NCBI RefSeq assembly: GCF_000422965.1
Contig: NZ_AUHB01000008.1
Span: forward strand, 124,001 to 188,000
Direction of reading: 5' to 3'
DNA: 64,000 nt
Source of the DNA: Pleomorphomonas oryzae DSM 16300
GTDB taxonomy: Bacteria > Pseudomonadota > Alphaproteobacteria > Rhizobiales > Pleomorphomonadaceae
Numbering within the stretch: position 1 is the stretch's first letter; each line of letters begins with the position of its first letter. The notes under the pieces are model-generated. The model saw only the letters and a list, made by a program, of their open reading frames with translations, was not told the origin of the DNA and ran no database searches. This document shows, in pieces, positions 26,577 to 37,962 of the stretch. A program made the position numbers and the translations under genes.

Positions 26577-27553
26577 ACCGCCTCGCCATGCCGCCCATCA
26601 CCAAGGTGTCGGTGGTCATTCCCGTTTTCAACGAGGAAGAGTGCCTGCCCGAGCTGATCGCCCGCACCACCGCCGCCTGCGACCAGCTGACCTGCGATTA
26701 CGAGATCCTGCTGGTCGACGACGGCAGTTCGGACAACTCTGCCGCCTTGATGATGGCGGCGGCCGAGACGCCCGACAGCCCGGTCATCGCCGTCATCCTC
26801 AACCGCAATTACGGCCAGCACTCGGCGATCATGGCGGGCTTCAGCCATGTCTCCGGCGATCTCGTCATCACGCTCGACGCCGACCTGCAGAACCCGCCGG
26901 AAGAGATCCCCCGCCTGGTCGAGATGGCCGCCAGTCACGACGTGGTCGGCACCATCCGCGCCAACCGGCGCGACAGCCTGTTCCGCAAGACCGCCTCGCG
27001 GATGATCAACCTGTTGATCAAGCGCACCACCGGCAAGGCGATGAGCGACTATGGCTGCATGCTGCGCGCCTATCGCCGGCCGATCGTCGAGGCCATGCTG
27101 AACTGCCAGGAGCGCAGCACCTTCATCCCCATTCTCGCCAACACCTTCGCCCGCCGCGCCACCGAGATCGAGGTGCGCCACGCCGAGCGCGAACACGGCG
27201 AGTCCAAGTACAGCTTCATGAAGCTGATCAACCTGATGTACGACCTGGTGACCTGCCTCACCACCACGCCGCTGCGCCTCTTGAGCGTCGTCGGCTCGGT
27301 CATCGCGCTCTCGGGCTTCGCGCTGACGGTGCTGCTCCTGGCGATGCGCCTATTCCTAGGTGCCACCTGGGCGGCAGAGGGCGTATTCACCCTGTTCGCC
27401 ATTCTGTTCTTCTTCATCGGTGCCCAGTTCGTCGCCATGGGTCTGCTCGGCGAATACATCGGCCGCATCTACAACGACGTCCGCGCCCGCCCCCGTTACT
27501 TCGTCCACACCGTGGTCGGTGAGCGCCATCCCCAGCAGGGCAATCCATCATGA
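26573..27553 (+). CDS. arnC: Undecaprenyl-phosphate 4-deoxy-4-formamido-L-arabinose transferase
   Basis: 326 aa. A GT2 glycosyltransferase domain ([11 protein letters not shown] near residue 12; [10 protein letters not shown]; the metal-binding D-x-D) is followed by two C-terminal membrane helices (about 235-260 and 270-290) and the [11 protein letters not shown] tail. It links L-Ara4FN to the undecaprenyl carrier at the inner face of the membrane. The four-base overlaps at both ends (ATGA) show translational coupling with arnB and arnA. Confidence 0.95.
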   Translation: MNRLAMPPITKVSVVIPVFNEEECLPELIARTTAACDQLTCDYEILLVDDGSSDNSAALMMAAAETPDSPVIAVILNRNYGQHSAIMAGFSHVSGDLVITLDADLQNPPEEIPRLVEMAASHDVVGTIRANRRDSLFRKTASRMINLLIKRTTGKAMSDYGCMLRAYRRPIVEAMLNCQERSTFIPILANTFARRATEIEVRHAEREHGESKYSFMKLINLMYDLVTCLTTTPLRLLSVVGSVIALSGFALTVLLLAMRLFLGATWAAEGVFTLFAILFFFIGAQFVAMGLLGEYIGRIYNDVRARPRYFVHTVVGERHPQQGNPS

Positions 27554-29601
27554 AAGCTGTCGTATTCGCCTATCACGATCTCGGCTGCATCGGCCTGAAA
27601 GCGCTGGTCGAGGCCGGCTATTCGGTCGAGGCGGTGTTCACCCACGCCGACAATCCCAATGAGAACCAGTTCTTCGGCTCGGTGGCCCGCACCGCTGCCG
27701 ATCTCGGCATTCCCGTCTACGCGCCGGAAGACGCCAACCATCCCCTCTGGGTCGAGCGCATCAGGGCCATGGCGCCCGACGTCATCTTTTCCTTCTACTA
27801 CCGCAACCTCCTGAAGGCCGACCTCCTGGCGCTGCCGCCGAAGGGCGCCTTCAATCTGCATGGCTCGCTGCTGCCGCGCTATCGCGGCCGGGCACCGCTC
27901 AACTGGGTGTTGGTCAACGGTGAGAAGGAGACCGGCGTCACGCTGCACCGCATGGTGGCGAAAGCTGATGCCGGCGCTATCCTCGCCCAAAAGCGGGTGG
28001 CGATCGATGACGACGACACCGCGCTCAGCCTGCACCACAAACTGAAGGCCGCGACCAAGAGCCTGCTCACCGAGGTGCTGCCGCAAATCGCCGCGGGCAC
28101 CGCCGAGGAGACCGAGCAGGACCATGCCAAGGCCACCACCGTCGGCCGCCGCACGCCCGAGGACGGGCGCATCGACTGGCAGAAGCCGGCCCGCAGCCTC
28201 TACAACCTTGTCCGCGCCGTGACGCAACCCTGGCCCGGCGCCTTCAGCTACGCAGGCACGACCAAGTTCATCATCTGGCAGGCCAAGGTGCGTGACGATG
28301 TCGTCCCGGCGCGTCCCGGCACCGTGCTCAGCACCGCGCCCTTCGTGGTCGCCTGCGGCAGCGGCGCGCTGGAGATCGCCGCCGGCCAAGGCGAGGAAGG
28401 CATCTACCTTCAGGGCGCCCAGCTCGCCGAAAGCCTCGGCCTGGTCACCGGCGCGCTACTCAACTCCGTACCTGTGGTCGCCGCCAAGCGGCCGACCCGC
28501 GTGCTGATCCTCGGCGTCAACGGCTTCATCGGCAACCACCTCACCGAGCGGCTGCTCGCCGAGGACGGCTATGAGGTCTACGGCCTCGACATCGGCTCGG
28601 ACGCCATCTCGCGCTTTATCGACAACCCGAGCTTCCACTTCGTCGAGGGCGACATCTCCATCCACTCCGAATGGATCGAGTATCACATCAAGAAATGCGA
28701 CGTGATCCTGCCGCTGGTCGCCATCGCCACGCCCATCGAATACACGCGCAATCCGCTGCGCGTCTTCGAGCTCGACTTCGAGGAAAACCTGAAGATCGTC
28801 CGCTCCTGCGTCAAATATGGCAAGCGGATCATCTTCCCCTCGACCTCCGAGGTCTACGGCATGTGCACCGATGCCAACTTCGACGAAGACAAGTCGGATC
28901 TGGTGGTCGGACCGATCAACAAGCAGCGCTGGATCTACTCGGTGTCCAAGCAGCTGCTCGACCGCATCATCTGGGCCTATGGCGAAAAGGAAGGCCTGCG
29001 CTTCACCCTGTTCCGGCCGTTCAACTGGATGGGACCGCGCCTCGACAACCTCAACGCCGCGCGCATCGGCTCGTCGCGCGCCATCACCCAGCTGATCCTC
29101 AACCTCGTGGAGGGCACGCCGATCAAGCTGATCGATGGCGGCGCCCAGAAGCGATGCTTCACCGACATCAAGGACGGCATCGAGGCGCTGTTCCGCATCA
29201 TCGAGAACCGCGACGGCCTCTGCGACGGTCAGATCATCAACATCGGCAACCCGGACAACGAGGCGAGCATCCGCGAGCTCGCCGAGATGCTGCTCGCAAG
29301 CTTCGAGAAGCATCCGCTGCGCGGCAACTTCCCGCCGTTCGCCGGCTTCCGCGAGGTGGAAAGCGCGAGCTACTACGGCAAGGGCTACCAGGACGTGGAG
29401 CACCGCAAGCCAAGCATCCGCAACGCCGAGCGGCTCCTGAAGTGGCGGCCGACCATCGATATGGCGCATACAGTCAACGAGACGCTCGACTTCTTCCTGA
29501 AGACGGTGGATCACGATACACCCAATTCGGTCCCTGAAGCCGAGGCTAGGGCACCGCTTCGGGTAGCAAACGCAAAAGTGTCGTTCGCAACAGTCAAATG
29601 A
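27550..29601 (+). CDS. arnA: Bifunctional UDP-4-amino-4-deoxy-L-arabinose formyltransferase / UDP-glucuronate oxidase (decarboxylating)
   Basis: 683 aa; the E. coli protein has 660. The N-terminal formyltransferase domain (1-300) has [13 protein letters not shown] and the aspartate of K-A-D-A-G-A-I. The C-terminal dehydrogenase (about 315-660) has the G-V-N-G-F-I-G nucleotide loop, S-T-S-E-V-Y-G and Y-S-V-S-K, the Tyr-Lys catalytic pair. Both activities therefore look intact. It oxidises UDP-glucuronate at the start of the pathway and formylates UDP-L-Ara4N later. A tail of about 25 residues beyond the E. coli end is not conserved. Confidence 0.95.
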   Translation: MKAVVFAYHDLGCIGLKALVEAGYSVEAVFTHADNPNENQFFGSVARTAADLGIPVYAPEDANHPLWVERIRAMAPDVIFSFYYRNLLKADLLALPPKGAFNLHGSLLPRYRGRAPLNWVLVNGEKETGVTLHRMVAKADAGAILAQKRVAIDDDDTALSLHHKLKAATKSLLTEVLPQIAAGTAEETEQDHAKATTVGRRTPEDGRIDWQKPARSLYNLVRAVTQPWPGAFSYAGTTKFIIWQAKVRDDVVPARPGTVLSTAPFVVACGSGALEIAAGQGEEGIYLQGAQLAESLGLVTGALLNSVPVVAAKRPTRVLILGVNGFIGNHLTERLLAEDGYEVYGLDIGSDAISRFIDNPSFHFVEGDISIHSEWIEYHIKKCDVILPLVAIATPIEYTRNPLRVFELDFEENLKIVRSCVKYGKRIIFPSTSEVYGMCTDANFDEDKSDLVVGPINKQRWIYSVSKQLLDRIIWAYGEKEGLRFTLFRPFNWMGPRLDNLNAARIGSSRAITQLILNLVEGTPIKLIDGGAQKRCFTDIKDGIEALFRIIENRDGLCDGQIINIGNPDNEASIRELAEMLLASFEKHPLRGNFPPFAGFREVESASYYGKGYQDVEHRKPSIRNAERLLKWRPTIDMAHTVNETLDFFLKTVDHDTPNSVPEAEARAPLRVANAKVSFATVK

Positions 29602-30500
29602 AGAAAGTCGGCCTGCGCATCGATGTCGATACCTTCCGGGGAACGCGCGACGGCGTTCCCCGCCTCCTTGACCTGCTCGACTGGCACGAGGTGAAGGCGA
29701 GCTTCTTCTTCTCCGTCGGGCCGGACAACATGGGCCGCCACCTCTGGCGCCTGATGCGACCGACCTTCCTCACGAAGATGCTGCGTTCCAAGGCTGCCTC
29801 GCTCTACGGCTGGGACATCCTGTTCGCCGGAACCGCCTGGCCGGGCCGCGAAATCGGCACGGCACATGCGGAGGTGATCGCCGCCTCGGCCAAGGCCGGC
29901 CATGAGATCGGCCTGCATGCCTGGGACCATTTCGCCTGGCAGACCTGGGCCGGCGTCTGGGGCGAGGAGCGCATGACGCGCGAGATCGAGAAGGGCCTCG
30001 ACGTGCTCTCCACCATCGTCGGCCGCCACGTCGACTGTTCGGCTGTTGCCGGCTGGCGGGCCGACCAGACCGCCATCGAGGCCAAGCAAGGCTTCGGTTT
30101 CCGCTACAACAGCGATTGTCGCGGCACTGCCCCCTTCCGTCCGCGCCTTGCCGACGGATCGCTCGGCACGCCGCAGATCCCGACGACGCTGCCGACCTGG
30201 GACGAGGTGGTGGGGCGAGAAACCACGGCTGAAGACTTCAACGCCTTCATTCTGGACAAGCTCGTGAAAGCCGAGGGCACGCCGGTCTATGTCGTCCACG
30301 CCGAGGTGGAAGGCATCGCCATGGCCAAGCAGTTCGACGAATTGCTCGCCAAGGCGAAGGATGCAGGCATCGCCTTCTGCCCGCTCGGCAGCCTCTTGCC
30401 CAAGGATATCTCCAGCCTGCCCGAGGGACGGGTGACGCGCGGCACCGCCACTGGCCGCGATGGCTGGCTGGGCGTGCAGGCTGCGGCGGAGGCAAGCTGA
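29598..30500 (+). CDS. arnD: 4-deoxy-4-formamido-L-arabinose-phosphoundecaprenol deformylase
   Basis: 300 aa, a NodB/polysaccharide-deacetylase-fold protein. The early acidic motif [10 protein letters not shown], the H-A-W-D-H-F metal-binding segment and V-V-H-A-E-V-E-G near the end are conserved. It removes the formyl group on the periplasmic side or at the membrane to give undecaprenyl-phosphate-L-Ara4N. It overlaps arnA by four bases and is followed by arnT after one base. Confidence 0.94.
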   Translation: MKKVGLRIDVDTFRGTRDGVPRLLDLLDWHEVKASFFFSVGPDNMGRHLWRLMRPTFLTKMLRSKAASLYGWDILFAGTAWPGREIGTAHAEVIAASAKAGHEIGLHAWDHFAWQTWAGVWGEERMTREIEKGLDVLSTIVGRHVDCSAVAGWRADQTAIEAKQGFGFRYNSDCRGTAPFRPRLADGSLGTPQIPTTLPTWDEVVGRETTAEDFNAFILDKLVKAEGTPVYVVHAEVEGIAMAKQFDELLAKAKDAGIAFCPLGSLLPKDISSLPEGRVTRGTATGRDGWLGVQAAAEAS

Positions 30501-30501
30501 C

Positions 30502-32151
30502 ATGAAGCGCTGGCAGCTGTTCTTCTGGTTCTTGCTGATCCCGCTCGCCTATGTCCTGCCGCTGCTAGGCCGTCGCCTGTGGCTGCCCGACGAGCTGCGC
30601 TACGGCGAAATCAGCCGCGAAATGCTGGCGGGCGGCAGCTGGATCTCGCCGCATTTCCTTGGGCTTCGCTATTTCGAGAAGCCGGCCGGCGGCCTCTGGA
30701 TCAATGCCTTGGGCATGGGTCTCTTCGGCCAGAATAACTTCGGCGTCCGCGCTGGCGCGGTGATCTCCACCCTTCTCGCCGCCGCCATCGTTTCCTGGCT
30801 CGCCATGCATATCTGGCGCGACCGACGGACGGCGCTCACCGCTCTTGCCATCTATCTCTCGTCCTTCCTGGTCTATGCCGTCGGCACCTACGGCTCGGTC
30901 GATGCCGCCGTGACGCTGTGGCTGGTCGCCGCCATGGCCGCCTTCTGGGTGGCAGCCGAGGCGAAGACGCGAAATGGCCGGATCGGCGGCTATCTCCTGC
31001 TCGGTGTCGCCTGCGGCCTCGGCTTTCTCACCAAGGGCTTTCTGGCGCTGGCCGTGCCGGTCGTCGGCGTGCTGCCCTTCGTCATCGTCGAGCGGCGCTG
31101 GAGAGAGGTCCTGACCTACGGCCCGCTCGCCATCCTCAGCGCCGCGCTCGTCTCGGCGCCCTGGGCGATCGCCGTCTGGCGAGAACAGCCGGACTTCTGG
31201 AACCATTTCTTCTGGGTGGAGCACATCCAGCGCTTTGCCGACAGCGCCCACGCCCAGCACAAGGAACCGTTCTGGTTCTACATTCCGCTGTTCATCCTGG
31301 GCACGGTGCCCTGGCTGGCGCTGCTGCCCGCCTCGCTCGCCTTCGGCTGGACCGATCGGCGCAAGGACCCGGCGCTTATCTATCTCCTGGGATGGGTGGT
31401 GATGCCGCTTGCCTTCTTCAGCCTCGCCGAGGGCAAGCTGCCGACCTACATCCTGCCGTGCATGGCGCCGCTCGCCCTGTTGATGGCCCGCCGCGCCCGG
31501 ACCCTCGGCACCGACGTGCTGTTCGTCGCCAATGGCTGGATCAACCTCGTGTTGGGACTAGGGCTGGGGCTCGCCGCCGTTGCCCTCATGTTGCCCTGGA
31601 GCGTCGCCCTAAAACTGCCCTACGCCTCCGGCGAAGGCGGCAAGCTGGCGTTTGTCGCACTGGCCCTGCTTGTCTGGGGCGGCATCGGCTGGCTTACGCT
31701 GAGGCGGCCAGGCCGGCGCTGGCACTGGGCCGCCCTCTGCCCAATCGGCGCCGCGCTGGTGGTGGGTGGCGTTCTGCCGCAAACTGTGGTCACCTACAAG
31801 AACCCGCAATGGTTCCTCGGCGAGGTGGCTCCGGCCCTCACCGGCAGCCGCTACGTCCTCGCCTACGGCCCCGCTTGGGCCTCGGCTGTCGCCTATACCG
31901 GCCAGCGCGATGACGTGCTGATCTACAATTGGCCGGGCGAAGTCGCCCATGGCCTCAGCTATCCCGACAGTGCCGACCGGCTCGTCACTGCCGACGCCTT
32001 CCCTGACTGGCTCGCCAGCCATCGGCACGACGGCAACGTGTCGCTTGTCATGCCGCTTGCCAAACCCGACCAGCCGGTGACCATGAACCCGGCGCCCGAC
32101 CGGATCATCCGACAGGGCCGCATGGCGCTTTTCTGGTACAAGCAGCAATGA
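30502..32151 (+). CDS. arnT: Undecaprenyl phosphate-alpha-L-Ara4N transferase (lipid A aminoarabinosyltransferase)
   Basis: 549 aa; E. coli ArnT has 550. It is a GT83 membrane glycosyltransferase with about 12-13 helices. The first periplasmic loop has the catalytic acidic residues in L-W-L-P-D-E-L-R-Y-G-E-I-S-R-E-M and the Y-F-E-K-P motif. A soluble C-terminal domain follows. It transfers L-Ara4N to lipid A phosphates at the periplasmic face, giving resistance to polymyxin and cationic peptides. The start at 30502 sits one base after the arnD stop. Confidence 0.95.
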   Translation: MKRWQLFFWFLLIPLAYVLPLLGRRLWLPDELRYGEISREMLAGGSWISPHFLGLRYFEKPAGGLWINALGMGLFGQNNFGVRAGAVISTLLAAAIVSWLAMHIWRDRRTALTALAIYLSSFLVYAVGTYGSVDAAVTLWLVAAMAAFWVAAEAKTRNGRIGGYLLLGVACGLGFLTKGFLALAVPVVGVLPFVIVERRWREVLTYGPLAILSAALVSAPWAIAVWREQPDFWNHFFWVEHIQRFADSAHAQHKEPFWFYIPLFILGTVPWLALLPASLAFGWTDRRKDPALIYLLGWVVMPLAFFSLAEGKLPTYILPCMAPLALLMARRARTLGTDVLFVANGWINLVLGLGLGLAAVALMLPWSVALKLPYASGEGGKLAFVALALLVWGGIGWLTLRRPGRRWHWAALCPIGAALVVGGVLPQTVVTYKNPQWFLGEVAPALTGSRYVLAYGPAWASAVAYTGQRDDVLIYNWPGEVAHGLSYPDSADRLVTADAFPDWLASHRHDGNVSLVMPLAKPDQPVTMNPAPDRIIRQGRMALFWYKQQ

Positions 32152-32480
32152 TCGACATCCTCGCCGTCAACATCCTGACCTGCGCCGGCCAGCTGGCGCA
32201 AAAGCAGGCGGCGAGCGGTGAGCCGCAACAGGGCTCGCGCCGGCGCCATGTGCTCGTTTGGCTCGGCATCAGCCTCCTTTGCCTGGGCTCGGCCATGCTG
32301 CTCTGGCTGTCGGTACTGCAACGGGTGCCTGTCGGCGTCGCCTATCCGATGCTGAGCCTCAACTTCATCCTGGTGACCCTCGCCGCCCGCTGGTTCTGGC
32401 ACGAGACGATCACCACCCGGCAATGGCTGGGCATCGCGCTGATCGTCCTCGGCGTCATCTTCGTGGGGCGTGGCGCATGA
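32148..32480 (+). CDS. arnE: Undecaprenyl-phosphate-L-Ara4N flippase subunit
   Basis: 110 aa, an SMR-like four-helix protein; E. coli ArnE has 111. Helix 1 carries the family pattern L-T-C-A-G-Q-L-A-Q-K-Q-A, and helix 3 has P-V-G-V-A-Y-P-M-L-S-L-N-F. With ArnF it is thought to flip the lipid-linked sugar across the inner membrane. It overlaps arnT and arnF by four bases each. Confidence 0.94.
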   Translation: MIDILAVNILTCAGQLAQKQAASGEPQQGSRRRHVLVWLGISLLCLGSAMLLWLSVLQRVPVGVAYPMLSLNFILVTLAARWFWHETITTRQWLGIALIVLGVIFVGRGA

Positions 32481-32875
32481 CCACCCTGATACCGAAGGGC
32501 TTCGCCCCGGCCCTCCTCAGCGTGTTGCTCGCCAGCAGCGCCCAGCTCTTGATGAAAGGGGGCATCGCCGCCCTGCCGCCGATGGCCGATCCCCTGACCT
32601 TCGTGCCGGCGCTCTGGCACGTCTGGCCGGCCACGCTCGCCGTCGCCACCGGCCTGTTCTTTTATGTCGCGTCCATGCTGAGCTGGTACTTCGCCCTCAA
32701 ATCCCTGCCGCTCAGCATCGCCTACCCGCTGATCAGCCTCAGCTACGTCATCGTCTGGCTCGCCGCCATCGCCCTCCCCGCCTTCCGCGACACCTTCAGT
32801 CTGGGGAAAGCGGGTGCGATGGTCATGATCCTCGCGGGGATCTATCTGGTGTGCGGGAAACCGCGAGGAGGGTAA
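32477..32875 (+). CDS. arnF: Undecaprenyl-phosphate-L-Ara4N flippase subunit
   Basis: 132 aa with four helices, paired with ArnE. It has S-A-Q-L-L-M-K-G-G in helix 1 and L-S-I-A-Y-P-L-I-S-L-S-Y-V in helix 3, the same SMR-like pattern. The start at 32477 is coupled to the arnE stop. The operon ends here. No ugd (UDP-glucose dehydrogenase) or pmrAB follows. The 126 bases after it lack a clear terminator and lead to a P-type ATPase gene. Confidence 0.93.
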   Translation: MTTLIPKGFAPALLSVLLASSAQLLMKGGIAALPPMADPLTFVPALWHVWPATLAVATGLFFYVASMLSWYFALKSLPLSIAYPLISLSYVIVWLAAIALPAFRDTFSLGKAGAMVMILAGIYLVCGKPRGG

Positions 32876-33001
32876 GGCAGCGCTCCGTCTTCGACCATCG
32901 GCTACCGTGGTGGTTGTGCCTATGCCGCGGACAGCGGGCGTACCTACATCGGAACAAAGAGATAAGGCTCATTAAGCCACGCCTCGGCGAGGGGGCGCTC
33001 G

Positions 33002-35536
<2,535 letters not shown>

Positions 35537-35585
35537 TGGCGGAAATGGTCGGATCAGATTTGGCACTCCTATGAAAATCGGTGCC

Positions 35586-35608
35586 TTTATCCTTTCTTTA
35601 CACCCACC
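35586..35608 (+). promoter_or_regulatory. KdpE-like operator in the kup leader
   Basis: TTTAT and TTTACACCC parts lie 11 bases apart in a T-rich strand. Compared with the E. coli kdpFABC KdpE site as I remember it, 19 of 23 positions agree. It lies 149 bases before the kup ATG. Confidence 0.5.
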
Positions 35609-35648
35609 TCAAAGCATAAACTCCACATCTACTAAACGCCCCCACCGT

Positions 35649-35686
35649 ATAAAGAAAACATAAAGAAGTTTATTTCTCATATAAAG
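35649..35686 (-). promoter_or_regulatory. Phased ATAAAG repeats in the kup leader
   Basis: ATAAAG occurs at 35649-35654, 35660-35665 and 35681-35686. The steps are 11 and 21 bases, one and two helical turns. Read on the other strand they are CTTTAT units, the same half-site as in the KdpE-like element at 35585, but inverted. They probably form a second response-regulator site between the first site and the gene. Confidence 0.45.
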
Positions 35687-35757
35687 TCGATTTTATTTGC
35701 ACCCATCCCAACGGATAAATATCTCCTCGGCAAGGACAGTTCGGAGTTTGCCTTGCC

Positions 35758-37638
35758 ATGTCGGGTTCTTCAGCACACGGCCATCACGTTCAGAGCTTTT
35801 GGGCCTTGGCGCTCGGATCGATCGGCGTCGTCTACGGCGACATCGGCACCAGCCCGCTCTATGCGCTCCGGGAGTCGCTGAGCCATGCCGCCGCCGATGG
35901 GCTGACGCGCTCCGAGGTGATCGGCATCGTGTCGCTGCTCCTGTGGTCGCTGACGCTGATCGTCACCGTCAAATATGTGCTGTTCATCCTGAAGGCCGAC
36001 AACCGTGGCGAAGGCGGAACGCTGTCGCTCTTGGCGCTTGCCCAGGCGACGGTCGGCCGCCAGGCGCTGACGCTGGTGATCCTCGGCGTGGTCGGTGCGG
36101 CGCTGTTCTATGGCGATGCCATCATCACGCCGGCCATCTCGGTGCTCTCGGCCGTCGAGGGACTGGAGCTCGCCTCGCCCGGTTTCAGCCGATATGTGCT
36201 GCCGCTCACCACCATCATCCTGATCGGCCTGTTCGTCATCCAGGCGCGCGGCACCGGCAGCGTCTCCAGGTGGTTCGGCCCGATCACGCTGGTTTGGTTC
36301 GTGGTGATCGCCCTCCTCGGCCTCAAGCACATCGGCGACGATCCCGCCATCCTCTGGGCGATCAACCCCTTGTGGGCGGCGCGCTTTCTCGCCGAGCACG
36401 GCCTCGGCTCCTTCGCGGTGATGGGCTCGGTGTTCCTGGCCGTCACCGGCGCCGAAGCGCTCTATGCCGACATGGGCCATTTCGGCCGCAAGCCGATCCA
36501 GTGGGCCTGGATCGCAGTGGTATTCCCGTCGCTCGCCCTCAACTACATGGGCCAGGGCGCCATGGTGCTGGCGCGTCCCGAGACCATCGAAAATCCATTC
36601 TTCCTGATGGCGCCGGACTGGGCGCTGGTGCCGCTGGTGGTGCTGGCGACGCTGGCCACCATCATCGCCAGTCAGGCCGTCATCTCCGGCGCCTTCTCAC
36701 TGACCCAGCAGGCGATCCAGCTCGGCCTCTTGCCGCGCCTGGAGATCCGCCACACCTCGGCGGCGCAGGTCGGGCAGATCTACATGCCCAAGGTCAACTG
36801 GCTGCTGCTCACCGGCGTGCTGTTCCTGGTGTTCGCCTTCAAGAGCTCCAGCGCGCTCGGCAACGCCTATGGCATCGCCGTGACCGGCACCATGGTCAGC
36901 ACCTCGCTGATGGCTTTCATCGTTTTCCACTATGCCTGGAAATGGCCGCTGTGGCGGGCAGTGGCGGTGATCGCGCCCATGCTGGCAGTTGAGATGGTAT
37001 TCCTCGCCAGCAACCTGATGAAGCTGTTCGACGGCGGCTATGTGCCGGTTCTCGTCGCCGCCGCCATCGGCATCGCCATCTGGTCGTGGATGCGCGGCAC
37101 CAAGCTGACTCACGCCAAGGCGCGCGCCGAGGCCATTCCGCTCAATGATCTAATCGGCATGCTCGGCCGCTCGTCGCCGGCCCGCGCCAAGGGCACCGCC
37201 GTGTTCCTCACCGCCGACCCCACCATCGCGCCCAGCGCGTTGATGCATAACCTCAAGCACAATCACGTGCTGCACGAGCACAACCTGATCGTCACCGTCG
37301 ATTACGCCATGACGCCGCACGTGCCCGAGGACGAACGGATCGAGGTGTTCCCCCTCGACGGTGGTTTCAAGGAGGTGCACGTTCACCTCGGCTACATGGA
37401 CGATTCCAACCTGCCGATGGCGTTGGAAAAGGCCCGCAGGCACGGCCTGAAGATCGACATCATGTCGACCAGCTTCTTCATCAACCGCCGCTGGTTCAAG
37501 CCAGCGGTGACCTCGGCCATGCCGCGCTGGCAGAACCGCCTCTACATCTCGCTCACCAGGGCGGCTACCAACGCCTCCGACTTCTTCCGCCTGCCCTCCA
37601 ACCGGGTGATCGAGATCGGCCAGCAGTTCAGCATCTAG
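35758..37638 (+). CDS. kup: Low-affinity potassium transporter Kup
   Basis: 626 aa; E. coli Kup has 622. The start of the membrane part is diagnostic: G-S-I-G-V-V-Y-G-D-I-G-T-S-P-L-Y-A-L-R. Twelve helices are followed by a soluble C-terminal domain (about 450-626), with G-G-Y-V-P-V in the last loop. It imports potassium with protons. The 221-base AT-rich leader carries KdpE-like sites, unusual for a gene that is constitutive in E. coli. A REP-like hairpin cluster follows the stop. Confidence 0.95.
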   Translation: MSGSSAHGHHVQSFWALALGSIGVVYGDIGTSPLYALRESLSHAAADGLTRSEVIGIVSLLLWSLTLIVTVKYVLFILKADNRGEGGTLSLLALAQATVGRQALTLVILGVVGAALFYGDAIITPAISVLSAVEGLELASPGFSRYVLPLTTIILIGLFVIQARGTGSVSRWFGPITLVWFVVIALLGLKHIGDDPAILWAINPLWAARFLAEHGLGSFAVMGSVFLAVTGAEALYADMGHFGRKPIQWAWIAVVFPSLALNYMGQGAMVLARPETIENPFFLMAPDWALVPLVVLATLATIIASQAVISGAFSLTQQAIQLGLLPRLEIRHTSAAQVGQIYMPKVNWLLLTGVLFLVFAFKSSSALGNAYGIAVTGTMVSTSLMAFIVFHYAWKWPLWRAVAVIAPMLAVEMVFLASNLMKLFDGGYVPVLVAAAIGIAIWSWMRGTKLTHAKARAEAIPLNDLIGMLGRSSPARAKGTAVFLTADPTIAPSALMHNLKHNHVLHEHNLIVTVDYAMTPHVPEDERIEVFPLDGGFKEVHVHLGYMDDSNLPMALEKARRHGLKIDIMSTSFFINRRWFKPAVTSAMPRWQNRLYISLTRAATNASDFFRLPSNRVIEIGQQFSI

Positions 37639-37644
37639 GGAAGC

Positions 37645-37721
37645 CCGAAAAGGTGTGAGACTTTTCGGATAAGCGGATGCGTGAGCGGACGGCCATCCGT
37701 CCGAAGTTGGAAAACTTTCGG
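37645..37721. repeat. REP-like hairpin cluster after kup
   Basis: Three stems in a row: CCGAAAAG/CTTTTCGG (37645-37668), CGGACGG/CCGTCCG around CCAT (37686-37703), and CCGAAGTT/AACTTTCGG (37701-37721), with GCGGATGC at 37673-37680. The first stem and GCGGATGC match the element at 22517-22560. It may also terminate the kup transcript. Confidence 0.55.
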
Positions 37722-37893
37722 ATAGCCGGACGCGCGTATCTCTCGTAAGTATTACGGATGCCACTCAACCAAAAATTCAAATGAACCATATCATTCAGGC
37801 AAGTCGCGCATCCGATGGTTGCGCGCAAAACGCCGTGCGGTGAAAGTTCATGCATAGATTAATGGAAGATCAAACAATACATGGCACAACAGA

Positions 37894-37911
37894 GGAGCCT
37901 ACGTAGACTCC
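37894..37911. promoter_or_regulatory. 18-bp near-perfect dyad before the GGDEF-EAL gene
   Basis: GGAG-C-CTACGTAG-A-CTCC: symmetric except for one base pair position. It lies 52 bases upstream of the start codon, a suitable place for an operator. Confidence 0.4.
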
Positions 37912-37962
37912 AGATAATTTCTACCGATAGAGTTTACATCCTGTTTTCCTTGGAGGGCACGT

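Larger units (their letters stand above)
37639..37962. other. Gap between kup and the GGDEF-EAL gene
   Basis: 324 bases with no gene. The first 80 hold a cluster of hairpins (37645-37721). The rest is AT-rich leader for the next gene, with a dyad at 37894-37911 and a GGAGG ribosome site at 37951-37955. Confidence 0.6.
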
